Origin: Hyphomicrobiales bacterium
GTDB taxonomy: Bacteria; Pseudomonadota; Alphaproteobacteria; Rhizobiales; Xanthobacteraceae
Assembly: GCA_013911975.1 (NCBI GenBank)
Contig: JACESF010000020.1
Span: 1-62,666 of the forward strand
Length of the DNA stretch: 62,666 bases
Reading direction: 5' to 3'
Shown: positions 54,484 through 62,666 of the stretch, in pieces
Position numbering within the stretch: position 1 is the stretch's first letter
Layout of the letters: each line of letters starts with the position of its first letter
Translations under genes and position numbers: made by a program
The notes under the pieces: model-generated
Databases searched by the model: none
Seen by the model: only the letters and a program-made list of their open reading frames with translations
Told to the model about the DNA's origin: nothing

Positions 54484-55410
54484 ATGACCTCTCCCGCGCT
54501 CCCCGATCTCGGCCCCTGGCCCGCCCTCGGCTATGTGGACAGCCCCCTCGACCGCGCCGCGCACCGCCGCGCCGAGGCGGACGCGTTGCTTACGGACCGG
54601 CAGGCCCGCACCTATCTGATCGGCGGCGAACTGGTGGCCGCGCGCAAGCTGGGCGAGTGGCTGGAACCGCTGTTCGAGCCGGACCATGCCCGCGCGCTCG
54701 GCGCCACCGCGCCGCTCTTCCTCGGCCTCGCAGACGGGGCGCCGCGCTTCTCCATGCGCTTCGATCCCGGCCGCCGGGAGGCCATGGAGGCGGACGGCCT
54801 GTTCGTGTCGGACCTGCGCGGCATCGCCATGGGCGGCGTCCTGCCGCCGGAGCACCTCACCCCCCTCGCCTGCGGCAAGGCGCTGGGCGCCTGGCACGGG
54901 CGGCACCGCTTCTGCGCCAATTGCGGCCAGGAAAGCGCGCCGCGCGACGGCGGATGGCGGCGCGACTGCGCGGCCTGCGGCGCCCAGCACTTTCCCCGCA
55001 CCGATCCCGTGGTGATCATGCTCACAGCGCTGGGTGACCGCTGCCTGCTCGGCCGCCAGCCCCAGTTCGCGCCCGGCATGTGGTCGGCGCTGGCGGGCTT
55101 CGTGGAACCGGGCGAGACCGTCGAGGAGGCGGTTCGGCGCGAGATTCTCGAAGAGGCGGGCGTGCGGGTGGGCGCGGTGCGATACCACGCCTCCCAGCCC
55201 TGGCCCTTCCCCATGTCGCTCATGATCGGCTGCCTCGCCAAGGCGGAGAGCGAAGACCTCGTGGTGGACCGCAACGAGCTGGAGGACGCCCGCTGGTTCA
55301 CCCGCGCGGAAGCCGCCGCCATGCTCACCCGCACCCATGCGGACGGCCTGTTCACCCCACCGCCCGTGGCCATCGCCCACCACCTCATCCGCGCCTTCAT
55401 CGCCGGGTGA
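54484..55410 (+). CDS. nudC: NADH pyrophosphatase / NAD-capped RNA hydrolase
   Basis: 308 residues. It has an N-terminal NUDIX-like domain, a zinc ribbon CANCGQ ... CAACG (about residues 143-160) and the Nudix box GFVEPGETVEEAVRREILEEAG near residue 203, followed by the SQPWPFPMSLM motif specific to NudC enzymes. It hydrolyses NADH and removes NAD caps from RNA. It follows the HIT gene in the same direction. Confidence 0.94.
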   Translation: MTSPALPDLGPWPALGYVDSPLDRAAHRRAEADALLTDRQARTYLIGGELVAARKLGEWLEPLFEPDHARALGATAPLFLGLADGAPRFSMRFDPGRREAMEADGLFVSDLRGIAMGGVLPPEHLTPLACGKALGAWHGRHRFCANCGQESAPRDGGWRRDCAACGAQHFPRTDPVVIMLTALGDRCLLGRQPQFAPGMWSALAGFVEPGETVEEAVRREILEEAGVRVGAVRYHASQPWPFPMSLMIGCLAKAESEDLVVDRNELEDARWFTRAEAAAMLTRTHADGLFTPPPVAIAHHLIRAFIAG

Positions 55411-55546
55411 GCGCGGGGGAATGTCCCGGGGCACCTGACAGATTTTGTTTCCACGGCCGGCGCCAGTTGAACCCGGGTGCGTTTGCGGGTGAGATGGGAA
55501 CAAGCGATTCCGCCGCCGGCGGCGCGGGACAGGGGCCGTTGGTCAG

Positions 55547-57361
55547 TTGAGCGGAAAAGCGCGTTCCAAGGCAGACGCCGCGTCCCGGCGCCATCAGGGC
55601 TGGCGCCTGACGACGCGGCTGCGGCACCTCCTGGCGCCGCCGCGCGAGCATATCCGGCAGGGGCGCCGCCCGCCGGAGCTCATCTACGGCCTGTCCGACC
55701 GCGTCCCCGCGTCCGCCCTCATCCCCCTGGCGGCCCAGCATGCCATGCTGGCCCTCACCTACCTGATCTATCCCATCGTCGCCCTGGCCGAGGCGGGCAT
55801 CGACCCGCACCGGGCGCAATCCATCCTCACCGCCTGCACCCTGTGCATCGGCCTCACCACCATCCTGCAATGCCTGCGCACGCGCTTCGGCAGCGGCTAT
55901 CTGGGCGTGCACGTACCCTCGCCGGGCGCGATCCCATTGGCAGTGCAGTCCCTCACCATCGGCGGGCCGGCCCTGATGGCCGCCAACACGGTGCTGATGG
56001 GCGTGCTCCAGCTCCTGGTGTCGCGGGTGGTGCGCCCGCTGCGGGTGCTGCTGCCGCCGGAAGTGTGCGGCGTCGCCGTCACCATGCTGGGCGTCTCGCT
56101 CGCCGCCCCCGCGCTGCGCCGCGCGCTCGGCATGGGCGCCGGCGACCCCATGGCCCATGGCGGGGCCCTGCTGGTCTCGGGCCTCACGCTGGGCATCATC
56201 GTGGCGGTGACGGTGTTCGCGCCGCGCCGCCTAAAGCTGTTCGCGGTGCTTGCGGGCGCCTCGGCGGGCTGGGCGACGGCGGTGGCGGGAGGCGTGGACA
56301 CCACCGACTTTTCCGCCGCCCTCGGGCGGGTGGACTTGGTGGCCCTGCCCCATTTCGCCCTTCCGGCCTTCCAGTTCGAGCCCGCCTTGCTGCCGCTCAT
56401 GGGCCTCATGGTGATGATGGGCGTGGTGGACGTGCTCTCCACCACCGTCTCGCTGGAAAAGATGAACGACGCCGACTGGCGCCGCGCCGACATGGGCGCC
56501 GCGGGGCGCGCCGTCACCGCCACCGGCATCGGCAACATCCTCCAGGGCCTCACCACGGGCTTCCAGTCCTCGCTGTCCTCCTCGGCGGTGGGCCTCGCCT
56601 TCGCCACGGGGGCCACCGCGCGCATCATCGGCATCGCGGCGGGCCTCGCCATGCTGGCCACCGCCTTCTTCCCGAAGGTGATCGTCGCCCTCACCCTGAT
56701 CCCCTCCCCGGTGATCGGCGGCATCCTGCTCTATACCGCCGCCTACCTGCTGGTGGCGGGCATGGACCTGATCCTCTCCCGGCGGCTGTCGGAGCGGCGG
56801 GTGTTCCTGGTGGGCCTGTCCATGCTGGCGGGGCTCTCGGTGGCGCTGCTGCCGCTCAACGCCCAGCTTCCGCTCTGGGCGCAGCCGCTCTTCTCCACCC
56901 CGCTCACCGTCGCCGCCTGCAGCGCCATCCTGCTGAACCTCCTGTTCCGCATCGGCATCTCGCGGGAGACGGGCGAGACGGTGCCCGCCGGGTCCAACGC
57001 CTTCCTCACGGTCCAGGCCTTCCTGGAGCGGCAGGGCGGGCTGTGGGGCGCGCGGCGCGACGTGGTGGCGGCCGCCATCCCCGTGGCGGCGCAGGCGCTG
57101 GAACTGCTGCAGGACAACGATATCGCCCACGGCCTCGTGGAGCTGCGCGCCCGCTTCGACGAGGCGCATCTCGACGTGTTCCTGCTCTATGAGGGCGAGG
57201 TGATGGAGGCGCCGAAGGAGCGCCCCTCCCCCGAGGCGCTGCTGGGCGACGCCAAGGAAGTGGCCGCGTTCGCCGCCTATATGCTGACCCGCCTCGGCGA
57301 CAAGGTGACGTTCGGGCGCCACGGCGCGCGCGCCCGCATCACCCTGCGCTTCGACCACTGA
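55547..57361 (+). CDS. NCS2 (xanthine/uracil) permease fused to a GHKL-like C-terminal domain
   Basis: 604 residues. Residues about 45-470 form a nucleobase:cation symporter-2 transporter: LAAQHAMLALTYLIYPI, GHVPSPG-like VHVPSPGAIPL and the signature TTGFQSSLSSSAVGLAFATG. A soluble tail of about 130 residues follows (FLTVQAFLERQGGLWGARRD ... YMLTRLGDKVTFGRHGARARITLRF) with the beta-alpha pattern of anti-sigma/GHKL ATPase domains but degenerate nucleotide motifs. The start is assigned from the track position; it has no strong ribosome binding site. Confidence 0.85.
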   Translation: MSGKARSKADAASRRHQGWRLTTRLRHLLAPPREHIRQGRRPPELIYGLSDRVPASALIPLAAQHAMLALTYLIYPIVALAEAGIDPHRAQSILTACTLCIGLTTILQCLRTRFGSGYLGVHVPSPGAIPLAVQSLTIGGPALMAANTVLMGVLQLLVSRVVRPLRVLLPPEVCGVAVTMLGVSLAAPALRRALGMGAGDPMAHGGALLVSGLTLGIIVAVTVFAPRRLKLFAVLAGASAGWATAVAGGVDTTDFSAALGRVDLVALPHFALPAFQFEPALLPLMGLMVMMGVVDVLSTTVSLEKMNDADWRRADMGAAGRAVTATGIGNILQGLTTGFQSSLSSSAVGLAFATGATARIIGIAAGLAMLATAFFPKVIVALTLIPSPVIGGILLYTAAYLLVAGMDLILSRRLSERRVFLVGLSMLAGLSVALLPLNAQLPLWAQPLFSTPLTVAACSAILLNLLFRIGISRETGETVPAGSNAFLTVQAFLERQGGLWGARRDVVAAAIPVAAQALELLQDNDIAHGLVELRARFDEAHLDVFLLYEGEVMEAPKERPSPEALLGDAKEVAAFAAYMLTRLGDKVTFGRHGARARITLRFDH

Positions 57362-57379
57362 ATCCGGCGGGCGCCGCCG

Positions 57380-58420
57380 TCAGTCCGCCAGTTCCAGCCG
57401 CAGGTCGAGGGTGGATTTCTTCCCCACATCGTCGCCATGGGCCAGGATGAAGGCCTCCGCCGCCGCCCGGCCAAGGTCGCGCAGATGCTGGAGGAAGGCC
57501 CATTCCGCGTTGAGCTTGGAGGACAGGTCGAAATCCACCAGATGCTCCGCCCCGCCCACCCGGTGCAGCCGCACCCGGCGGAAGCCGGAGGACTTCATGG
57601 CGAGGCGCGAGAGCATTCCCTGCTCGATGAGCTGGGTCACCTGGTCGATGGCGCGCAGCTGGGAGAGCAGCGAGGCGTTGAACGTGATCTCGTTGATGCG
57701 GTTCTGGATTTCCGCCGCGGTGCGGGGCGTCTCCTCGCGCAGGACCGGGTTGATCTGCACCAGGAGGATGTCGTCCGCAGCCACCTTCTGGCAGAGCGGC
57801 AGCAAGGGCGGGTTGCCCATGTAGCCGCCGTCCCAATAGGGCACACCGTCGATCTCCACCGCCTGGAAGATGAAGGGCAGGCACGCCGAGGCCATCACCG
57901 CGTCAGCGGTCATCTCCTCGTGGCCGAAGATGCGCGCGCGGCCGGTATGGACGTTGGTGGCGGAGACGAACACCTTCACGTCCGAGGCCCGGATCGCCTC
58001 GAAATCGGCGTGCGCCTCCAGGATCTCGCGCAAAGGATTGATGTTGAGGGGGTTGAAGTCGTAGGGCGACAGGAACCGGCTCGCGACCTCGAAGGCCAGA
58101 TAGGCCGGGTTCTTGGCGAGCGACCAATTGCCCATGATGCGGTCGAACGCGGTGCGCTGGAGCGGCGACAGGCGCCCGTCCCGCGACACGTCGCGCCAGA
58201 AATTGGTGAGCGCGGCGCGCGCCTCGGAGGGCCCGCCGCGCGCAAGGCCGGAGGCCATCACCACCGCGTTCATGGCGCCGGCGGAGGTGCCGGAAATGCC
58301 CGCGATGGGGAAGCGCTCCTCCTCCAGGAAGCGGTCCACCACGCCCCAGGTGAAGGCGCCATGGGCGCCGCCCCCCTGGAGCGCGAGGGAGAGAGGCTTG
58401 ACGGCGTCCTGACGGGCCAT
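57380..58420 (-). CDS. Patatin-like phospholipase
   Basis: 346 residues. It has a patatin domain with GGGAHGAFTWGVVDRF (oxyanion hole), nucleophile GTSAG and the Asp of the Ser-Asp dyad in DGGYMGNPPL. It hydrolyses acyl esters of lipids; neighbouring bdhA suggests a link with polyhydroxybutyrate or lipid turnover (position only). The ATG at 58420 follows GGGAGG. Confidence 0.9.
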   Translation of the reverse strand: MARQDAVKPLSLALQGGGAHGAFTWGVVDRFLEEERFPIAGISGTSAGAMNAVVMASGLARGGPSEARAALTNFWRDVSRDGRLSPLQRTAFDRIMGNWSLAKNPAYLAFEVASRFLSPYDFNPLNINPLREILEAHADFEAIRASDVKVFVSATNVHTGRARIFGHEEMTADAVMASACLPFIFQAVEIDGVPYWDGGYMGNPPLLPLCQKVAADDILLVQINPVLREETPRTAAEIQNRINEITFNASLLSQLRAIDQVTQLIEQGMLSRLAMKSSGFRRVRLHRVGGAEHLVDFDLSSKLNAEWAFLQHLRDLGRAAAEAFILAHGDDVGKKSTLDLRLELAD

Positions 58421-58436
58421 CACCGCCTCCCGGCCG

Positions 58437-59222
58437 TCACTCGGCGACCCACCCGCCGTCGATCTGCTGCATGGTGCCGGTGATGGAGCGGGCGCCGTCG
58501 GAGGTCAGCCACACGGCGAGGGCGGCCACTTCCTCCACCGTCACGAATTCCTTCGTGGGCTGGGCGGCGAGCATCACGTCGCGCTTCACCTGCTCCTCGG
58601 TGATGCCGCGGGCCTTGGCCTGGTCGGGGATCTGCTTCTCCACCAGGGGCGTCCAGACATAGCCGGGGCAGATGGCGTTGCAGGTGATGCCGAAGGTGGC
58701 GGTCTCGAGCGCCACGGTCTTGGTCAGGCCGGCGATGCCGTGCTTGGCCGAGACGTAGGCGGACTTGAAGGGCGAGGCCACGAGCGCATGGGCCGAGGCG
58801 GTGTTGATGATGCGGCCCCACTTGCGCGCCTTCATGCCGGGAACGGCGGCGCGGGTGGCGTAGAAGGCGGCCGACAGGTTGATGGCGATGATCTGGTCCC
58901 ACTTCTCGATGGGGAATTCCTCGACCGGGGCCACATACTGGATGCCGGCATTATTCACGAGGATGTCGCAGGCGCCCAGCTCGGTCTCCGCGAGCTTCAC
59001 CATGCCCTCGATTTCCACGTGGCTCAGCATGTTGGCGTCGGAATAGAGCGCCTTCACGCCGAAATCGCTCTCGATCTTGGCGCGCTCGGCTTCGATCGCC
59101 GCCGCATCGCCGAGGCCGTTGATGACGAGGTTCGCGCCCTGCTCGGCAAAGGCACGCGCGATAGCGAGCCCGATGCCGCTGGTGGAGCCCGTGACGACGG
59201 CGACCTTACCCTTCAAGGACAT
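58437..59222 (-). CDS. bdhA: 3-Hydroxybutyrate dehydrogenase (SDR)
   Basis: 261 residues, the standard length. It has a Rossmann motif VTGSTSGIGLAIARAF, NNAG, the catalytic Ser in NTASAHALVAS, SAYVSAKHGIAGL (Tyr and Lys) and PGYVWTPLVEKQ, all typical of PHB-type D-3-hydroxybutyrate dehydrogenase. It oxidises 3-hydroxybutyrate to acetoacetate with NAD. The ATG at 59222 follows GGGGAAC. Confidence 0.94.
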   Translation of the reverse strand: MSLKGKVAVVTGSTSGIGLAIARAFAEQGANLVINGLGDAAAIEAERAKIESDFGVKALYSDANMLSHVEIEGMVKLAETELGACDILVNNAGIQYVAPVEEFPIEKWDQIIAINLSAAFYATRAAVPGMKARKWGRIINTASAHALVASPFKSAYVSAKHGIAGLTKTVALETATFGITCNAICPGYVWTPLVEKQIPDQAKARGITEEQVKRDVMLAAQPTKEFVTVEEVAALAVWLTSDGARSITGTMQQIDGGWVAE

Positions 59223-59287
59223 GCTGTTCCCCATTCGGTGGCGACACGGCGCCCGTGCGGCGCCGCAACGGTTGTAACCCGCGGGCT

Positions 59288-59303
59288 GTGACGCTGGCGT
59301 CAC
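59288..59303. promoter_or_regulatory. Perfect palindrome between bdhA and zur
   Basis: GTGACGC-TG-GCGTCAC is a perfect 7-2-7 inverted repeat, 66 bases upstream of bdhA and 135 bases upstream of zur. It is a possible operator of either gene. Confidence 0.5.
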
Positions 59304-59437
59304 GCCCGGATGCGCCGCGCACCTTGCGCCGCAAAATGGACGGGTGCAACGGGGTCCGCGCCCCGCCGGCCGGCCCGCACGCCTTCCCTTAAGGAATGCG
59401 CCTGGAAACTGGAGGAGGCGCACGCTACATTGATCTC

Positions 59438-59938
59438 ATGCCCGTTTCCGCCGCTTCCGCCGCGCCGCACGATGCGCACGACCATGACCACGGCCAGTGC
59501 GTCGCCGGCGCGCTGGCGCGCGTGGAGCAGCGCTGCGCGGAGAAGGGGCTGCGGCTCACGCCGCTGCGCCGCCGGGTGATGGAGGCGCTGGCCGAGAGCC
59601 ACGTGCCGCTCGGCGCCTACGAGCTGGTGGAGCGGCTGGCGGCCGCGGGCGAGAAGCCCCCGCCCATGTCGGTCTACCGGGTGCTGGACTTCCTGGTCTC
59701 GGAAGGGCTCGCCCACCGCATTGAGAGCCGCAACGCCTTCCTCGCCTGCGGCCACGCCCATGAGCCGGGCGAAGTGGCCCTGTTCCTCATCTGCGAGCAA
59801 TGCGGCGCCACGCGCGAAGTCACCTCCCACGCGGTGGGCCGGGACCTCGCCTGGGCGGCGCGGGCGGCCGGGTTCGAGCCGCGCCAGCGGGTGCTGGAGC
59901 TGAACGGCCTGTGCGCCCATTGCCGGGCGCGCGACTGA
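59438..59938 (+). CDS. zur: Zinc uptake regulator, Fur family
   Basis: 166 residues. It has a His/Asp-rich N-terminus ([11 protein letters not shown]), a winged helix ([50 protein letters not shown]), then metal sites [18 protein letters not shown] and the C-terminal CAHC. This is the pattern of Zur, the zinc-dependent repressor of znuABC. The ATG at 59438 gives a family-like N-terminus; an ATG at 59396 is in frame but has SD-like AAGGA directly abutting it. No znu genes are nearby. Confidence 0.88.
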   Translation: MPVSAASAAPHDAHDHDHGQCVAGALARVEQRCAEKGLRLTPLRRRVMEALAESHVPLGAYELVERLAAAGEKPPPMSVYRVLDFLVSEGLAHRIESRNAFLACGHAHEPGEVALFLICEQCGATREVTSHAVGRDLAWAARAAGFEPRQRVLELNGLCAHCRARD

Positions 59939-60069
59939 CGCGCGCCCATCGCTCCCGCCGAATTGCGCGGACGCCCGGTGAACTGCGCACCGAAAAGATG
60001 GTAGAGAACGCCTCATTCCGGCCGGTTTGCGCTGCACCCTGGCCGGCGCGTGCTCGTGAGGACCGCCCC

Positions 60070-61365
60070 ATGACCCTTTCCCGCGTCGTGCCCGACGAAC
60101 TGCTCGAAGCCGGCCCCGCCGTCCGCAAGCCCACCGTGGGCGTTCCGGTCGGGCAGGTGATGGTGGGCGGCGGCGCGCCGGTGGTCGTGCAGTCCATGAC
60201 CAATACCGACACGGCGGACATTCCCGCCACGGTGCGCCAGGTGGCGGCGCTGGCGCGGGCGGGCTCGGAGATCGTGCGCATCACGGTGGACCGGACCGAA
60301 TCCGCCGCCGCCGTGCCGCACATCCGCGAGAAGCTGCTCGCCATGGGCATCGACGTGCCGCTGGTGGGGGACTTCCACTATATCGGCCACACGCTGCTGG
60401 CCGAGCATCCCGCCTGCGCCGAGGCGCTGGCGAAATACCGCATCAATCCCGGCAATGTGGGCTTCGGCGACAAGAAGGACCGGCAGTTCGCCGCCATCGT
60501 CGAGACCGCCATCCGCCACGACAAGCCGGTGCGCATCGGCGCCAATTGGGGCTCGCTGGACAGCGAATTGCTGACCCGCCTCATGGACGAGAACGCCCGC
60601 CTACCCAAGCCCGCCGAAGCGCGCGCCGTGACCCGCGAGGCCCTGGTGCGCTCGGCGCTGCTCTCCGCTGCCCTGGCGGAGGAAATCGGCCTCGGGCGCG
60701 ACCGCATCATCCTCTCCGCCAAGGTCTCGGCGGTGCAGGATTTGATCGCGGTCTATTCCGAACTCTCCCGCCGCTCGGACTATGCGCTGCATCTCGGCCT
60801 CACCGAGGCGGGCATGGGCTCGAAGGGCATCGTCGCCTCCACGGCGGCCATGGGCGTGGTGCTCCAGGCGGGCATCGGCGACACGATCCGCGTGTCCCTG
60901 ACCCCCGAGCCCAACGGCGACCGCACCCGCGAGGTGCAGGTGGCGCAGGAAATCCTCCAGACCATGGGCCTGCGCACCTTCGTGCCCCTGGTGGCCGCCT
61001 GCCCCGGCTGCGGGCGCACCACGAGCACGGTCTTCCAGGAACTGGCGCAGAGCGTGCAGGACATGATCCGCGAGCGCATGCCCGTGTGGAAGCAGTCCTA
61101 TCCCGGCGTGGAAGCGCTGAACGTGGCTGTCATGGGCTGCATCGTGAACGGGCCGGGCGAGAGCAAGCACGCCGACATCGGCATCTCGCTCCCCGGCACG
61201 GGCGAAACCCCCTCCGCCCCGGTCTTCATCGACGGCAAGAAGGCCATCACCCTGCGCGGCCCGAACATCCAGCAAGAGTTCCGCGCGCTGGTGGAAGACT
61301 ATGTGGAGAAGCGGTACGGGGTGGGCGCGAAGGCGTCCGACGCGACGGTGGACGCGGCGGAATAG
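60070..61365 (+). CDS. ispG: 4-Hydroxy-3-methylbut-2-en-1-yl diphosphate synthase
   Basis: 431 residues. It has GcpE/IspG motifs: [45 protein letters not shown] and the [4Fe-4S] cysteines in ACPGCGRTT and [11 protein letters not shown]. It catalyses the penultimate step of the MEP isoprenoid pathway. The ATG at 60070 is chosen; upstream frame is non-coding. Confidence 0.96.
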   Translation: MTLSRVVPDELLEAGPAVRKPTVGVPVGQVMVGGGAPVVVQSMTNTDTADIPATVRQVAALARAGSEIVRITVDRTESAAAVPHIREKLLAMGIDVPLVGDFHYIGHTLLAEHPACAEALAKYRINPGNVGFGDKKDRQFAAIVETAIRHDKPVRIGANWGSLDSELLTRLMDENARLPKPAEARAVTREALVRSALLSAALAEEIGLGRDRIILSAKVSAVQDLIAVYSELSRRSDYALHLGLTEAGMGSKGIVASTAAMGVVLQAGIGDTIRVSLTPEPNGDRTREVQVAQEILQTMGLRTFVPLVAACPGCGRTTSTVFQELAQSVQDMIRERMPVWKQSYPGVEALNVAVMGCIVNGPGESKHADIGISLPGTGETPSAPVFIDGKKAITLRGPNIQQEFRALVEDYVEKRYGVGAKASDATVDAAE

Positions 61366-61368
61366 ACC

Positions 61369-62616
61369 TCACCCCACCGCCCGCCGGTCCTCGATGGTCT
61401 TGGCGTCCGCCGGCAGCGTGCCGGGCGCGACCAACGAGAGGCGGCCACGCAGCTTGGTGGCGGCGCGCAGATCGTCCAGCAGCGCGTCCTGCGACAAAGC
61501 GGACGCGTCGGACACTTCCACTTCCAGCATCATGTCGTCGCTGGTGCCGTCATGGGCCACCACGAGGCGGGCCTTGGTGACGGCCGGGTGCTTCTTCACC
61601 GCCGCGCTCACCTGCACGGGATGCACGAACATGCCGCGGATCTTCGTCACCTGGTCGGCGCGGCCGAGCCAGCCGCGCAGGCGGGCATTGGTGCGCCCGC
61701 ACGGGCTGACGCCCGGCATGAGGGCGGAGAGATCGCCGGTGGCGAAGCGGACGAGGGGATAGTCCTCCTCCAGCAGCGTCACCACCACTTCGCCCACCTC
61801 GCCCACCGTTTCCACGGGGTCGCCGGTGCCGGGGCGCAGGATTTCCACGATGACGTGCTCGTCGAGGATCATCCCCTCCTCCGCCTCGCTCTCATAGGCC
61901 ACGAGGCCGAGGTCGGCGGAGCCGTAGCACTGGCGCGCGGCGATGCCCGCCTCGCGCAGCGCCGCGCGGTGGGGCGGCAGGAAGGCTTCGCCCGTCACCA
62001 GCGCCTTCTTGAGGGAGGAGATGTCGAGCCCCTCCTCGCGCGCCTTGTCCACCAGGATCTTGAGGAAGGAGGGCGTGCCGCCATAGCCGTCCGGGCGGAT
62101 GTCCGCGATGGCGCGCAATTGCAGGTCGGTCTGGCCGACGCCTGCGGGCACCACCGCGCAGCCCAGGGCATGGGCCCCGCTCTCGATCATCGAGCCGGCG
62201 GGGGTCAGATGGTAGGAGAAGGTGTTGTGCACGATATCCCCGGCCCGGAAGCCCGTGGCGAACAGCGCGCGGGCGAAGCGCCAGTAATCGGGGCGCCGGC
62301 CTTCCGGATCATAGATGGGGCCGGGCGACATGAAGATGCGCGCCAGCCCGCCGGGCTTCGTGCCGTTGAGCCCGCCGAAGGGCAGGCTTTTCGGCTGGAG
62401 GAAGGGCAGGTCCGACTTGCGGGTGACGGGCAGCTTCGCCAGCGCCGCGCGGGTCGTCACCGCGCCGGGATCCACGTCCTTCAGCAGCTCCGCGAAATAG
62501 GCGGACCGGGTCTTGGCGAGGGCCACCTGGTCCGGCAGCGCAGCGAGGAGCGCGTCCTCGCGCTGCTGCGGGTCGCGGGTCTCGAGGGCGTCGTAGAAGC
62601 GGGTGGTGTCGGTCAT
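61369..62616 (-). CDS. Phenylacetate-CoA ligase-like acyl-CoA synthetase
   Basis: 415 residues, an adenylate-forming enzyme. Motifs include GGTPSFLKILVDKAREEG, the ATP-binding CYGSADLGLVAYE and the C-terminal RADQVTKIRGMFVHPVQV hinge region, typical of PaaK-type aryl-CoA ligases. It activates an aromatic or aryl-acetic acid with ATP and CoA; the acid is not identifiable. The start is the ATG at 62616. It converges with ispG, ending 4 bases from it. Confidence 0.88.
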   Translation of the reverse strand: MTDTTRFYDALETRDPQQREDALLAALPDQVALAKTRSAYFAELLKDVDPGAVTTRAALAKLPVTRKSDLPFLQPKSLPFGGLNGTKPGGLARIFMSPGPIYDPEGRRPDYWRFARALFATGFRAGDIVHNTFSYHLTPAGSMIESGAHALGCAVVPAGVGQTDLQLRAIADIRPDGYGGTPSFLKILVDKAREEGLDISSLKKALVTGEAFLPPHRAALREAGIAARQCYGSADLGLVAYESEAEEGMILDEHVIVEILRPGTGDPVETVGEVGEVVVTLLEEDYPLVRFATGDLSALMPGVSPCGRTNARLRGWLGRADQVTKIRGMFVHPVQVSAAVKKHPAVTKARLVVAHDGTSDDMMLEVEVSDASALSQDALLDDLRAATKLRGRLSLVAPGTLPADAKTIEDRRAVG

Positions 62617-62666
62617 CTCATGGTCCCCGGCCGATTGGCATCTGCGCCGATTGCCCCCTCCCACCC

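Overview
The window is a gene-dense, very GC-rich stretch (roughly 70% G+C by eye) of a bacterial chromosome. The gene content points to an alphaproteobacterium of the order Hyphomicrobiales, and I would guess the Xanthobacteraceae (Xanthobacter/Azorhizobium/Ancylobacter type). The evidence is an MbfA-type iron exporter preceded by an Irr-type ICE motif, an aminotransferase-ftsK-lolA neighbourhood, the alphaproteobacterial form of dnaX, a short 4.5S-type SRP RNA and a dispersed intergenic repeat of the kind common in this order. The family-level placement is inference. No phage, insertion sequence, CRISPR array or tRNA was seen.

Left part (1-20 kb) is accessory and catabolic. It holds a LysR regulator; a coupled TauE/SafE-MFS pair; a TetR regulator whose probable target is a flavin monooxygenase plus cupin operon, with a well-preserved pair of operator-like palindromes around the promoter; the Irr-controlled iron exporter mbfA; a 1946-residue multidomain cellulase (three CBM2, eight Calx-beta units, one GH5 catalytic domain placed inside a Calx-beta unit); a LytS/LytTR-type two-component pair; and an aromatic-type catabolic cluster (extradiol dioxygenase, Ldh-family dehydrogenase, Bug-type receptor, MarR regulator, alpha/beta hydrolase).

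Middle part (20-41 kb) is core. It runs lolA, ftsK (with an apparent frameshift beside a 20-bp inverted repeat), an aminotransferase, ribF, a HAD hydrolase, and then the first half of the division/cell-wall cluster on the minus strand: mraZ-rsmH-ftsL-ftsI-murE-murF-mraY-[CDF-like protein]-murD. The Pmra promoter carries four TGGGN repeats at exact 10-bp spacing, the signature of MraZ autoregulation. The cluster stops after murD: ftsW, murG, murC and ftsQAZ are not here. A TerB/J-domain protein, an amidase and the RNase P RNA follow.

Right part (41-62.7 kb) mixes core replication and repair genes (ligA, recR, ybaB, dnaX, SRP RNA) with metal homeostasis and transport genes (triheme cytochrome c, Nramp transporter, ferritin, HPP-CBS protein with truncated haemoglobin, NCS2 permease, zur) and central metabolism (nudC, 3-hydroxybutyrate dehydrogenase, ispG, a phenylacetate-CoA-ligase-like enzyme). 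Metal handling recurs: mbfA exports iron, ferritin stores it, the Nramp protein imports manganese or iron, and Zur senses zinc. Most of the window is ordinary; the unusual features are the cellulase architecture, the ftsK break, the degenerate CDF protein inside the cell-wall cluster, the C-terminal tail of the NCS2 permease and several clear operator sites.
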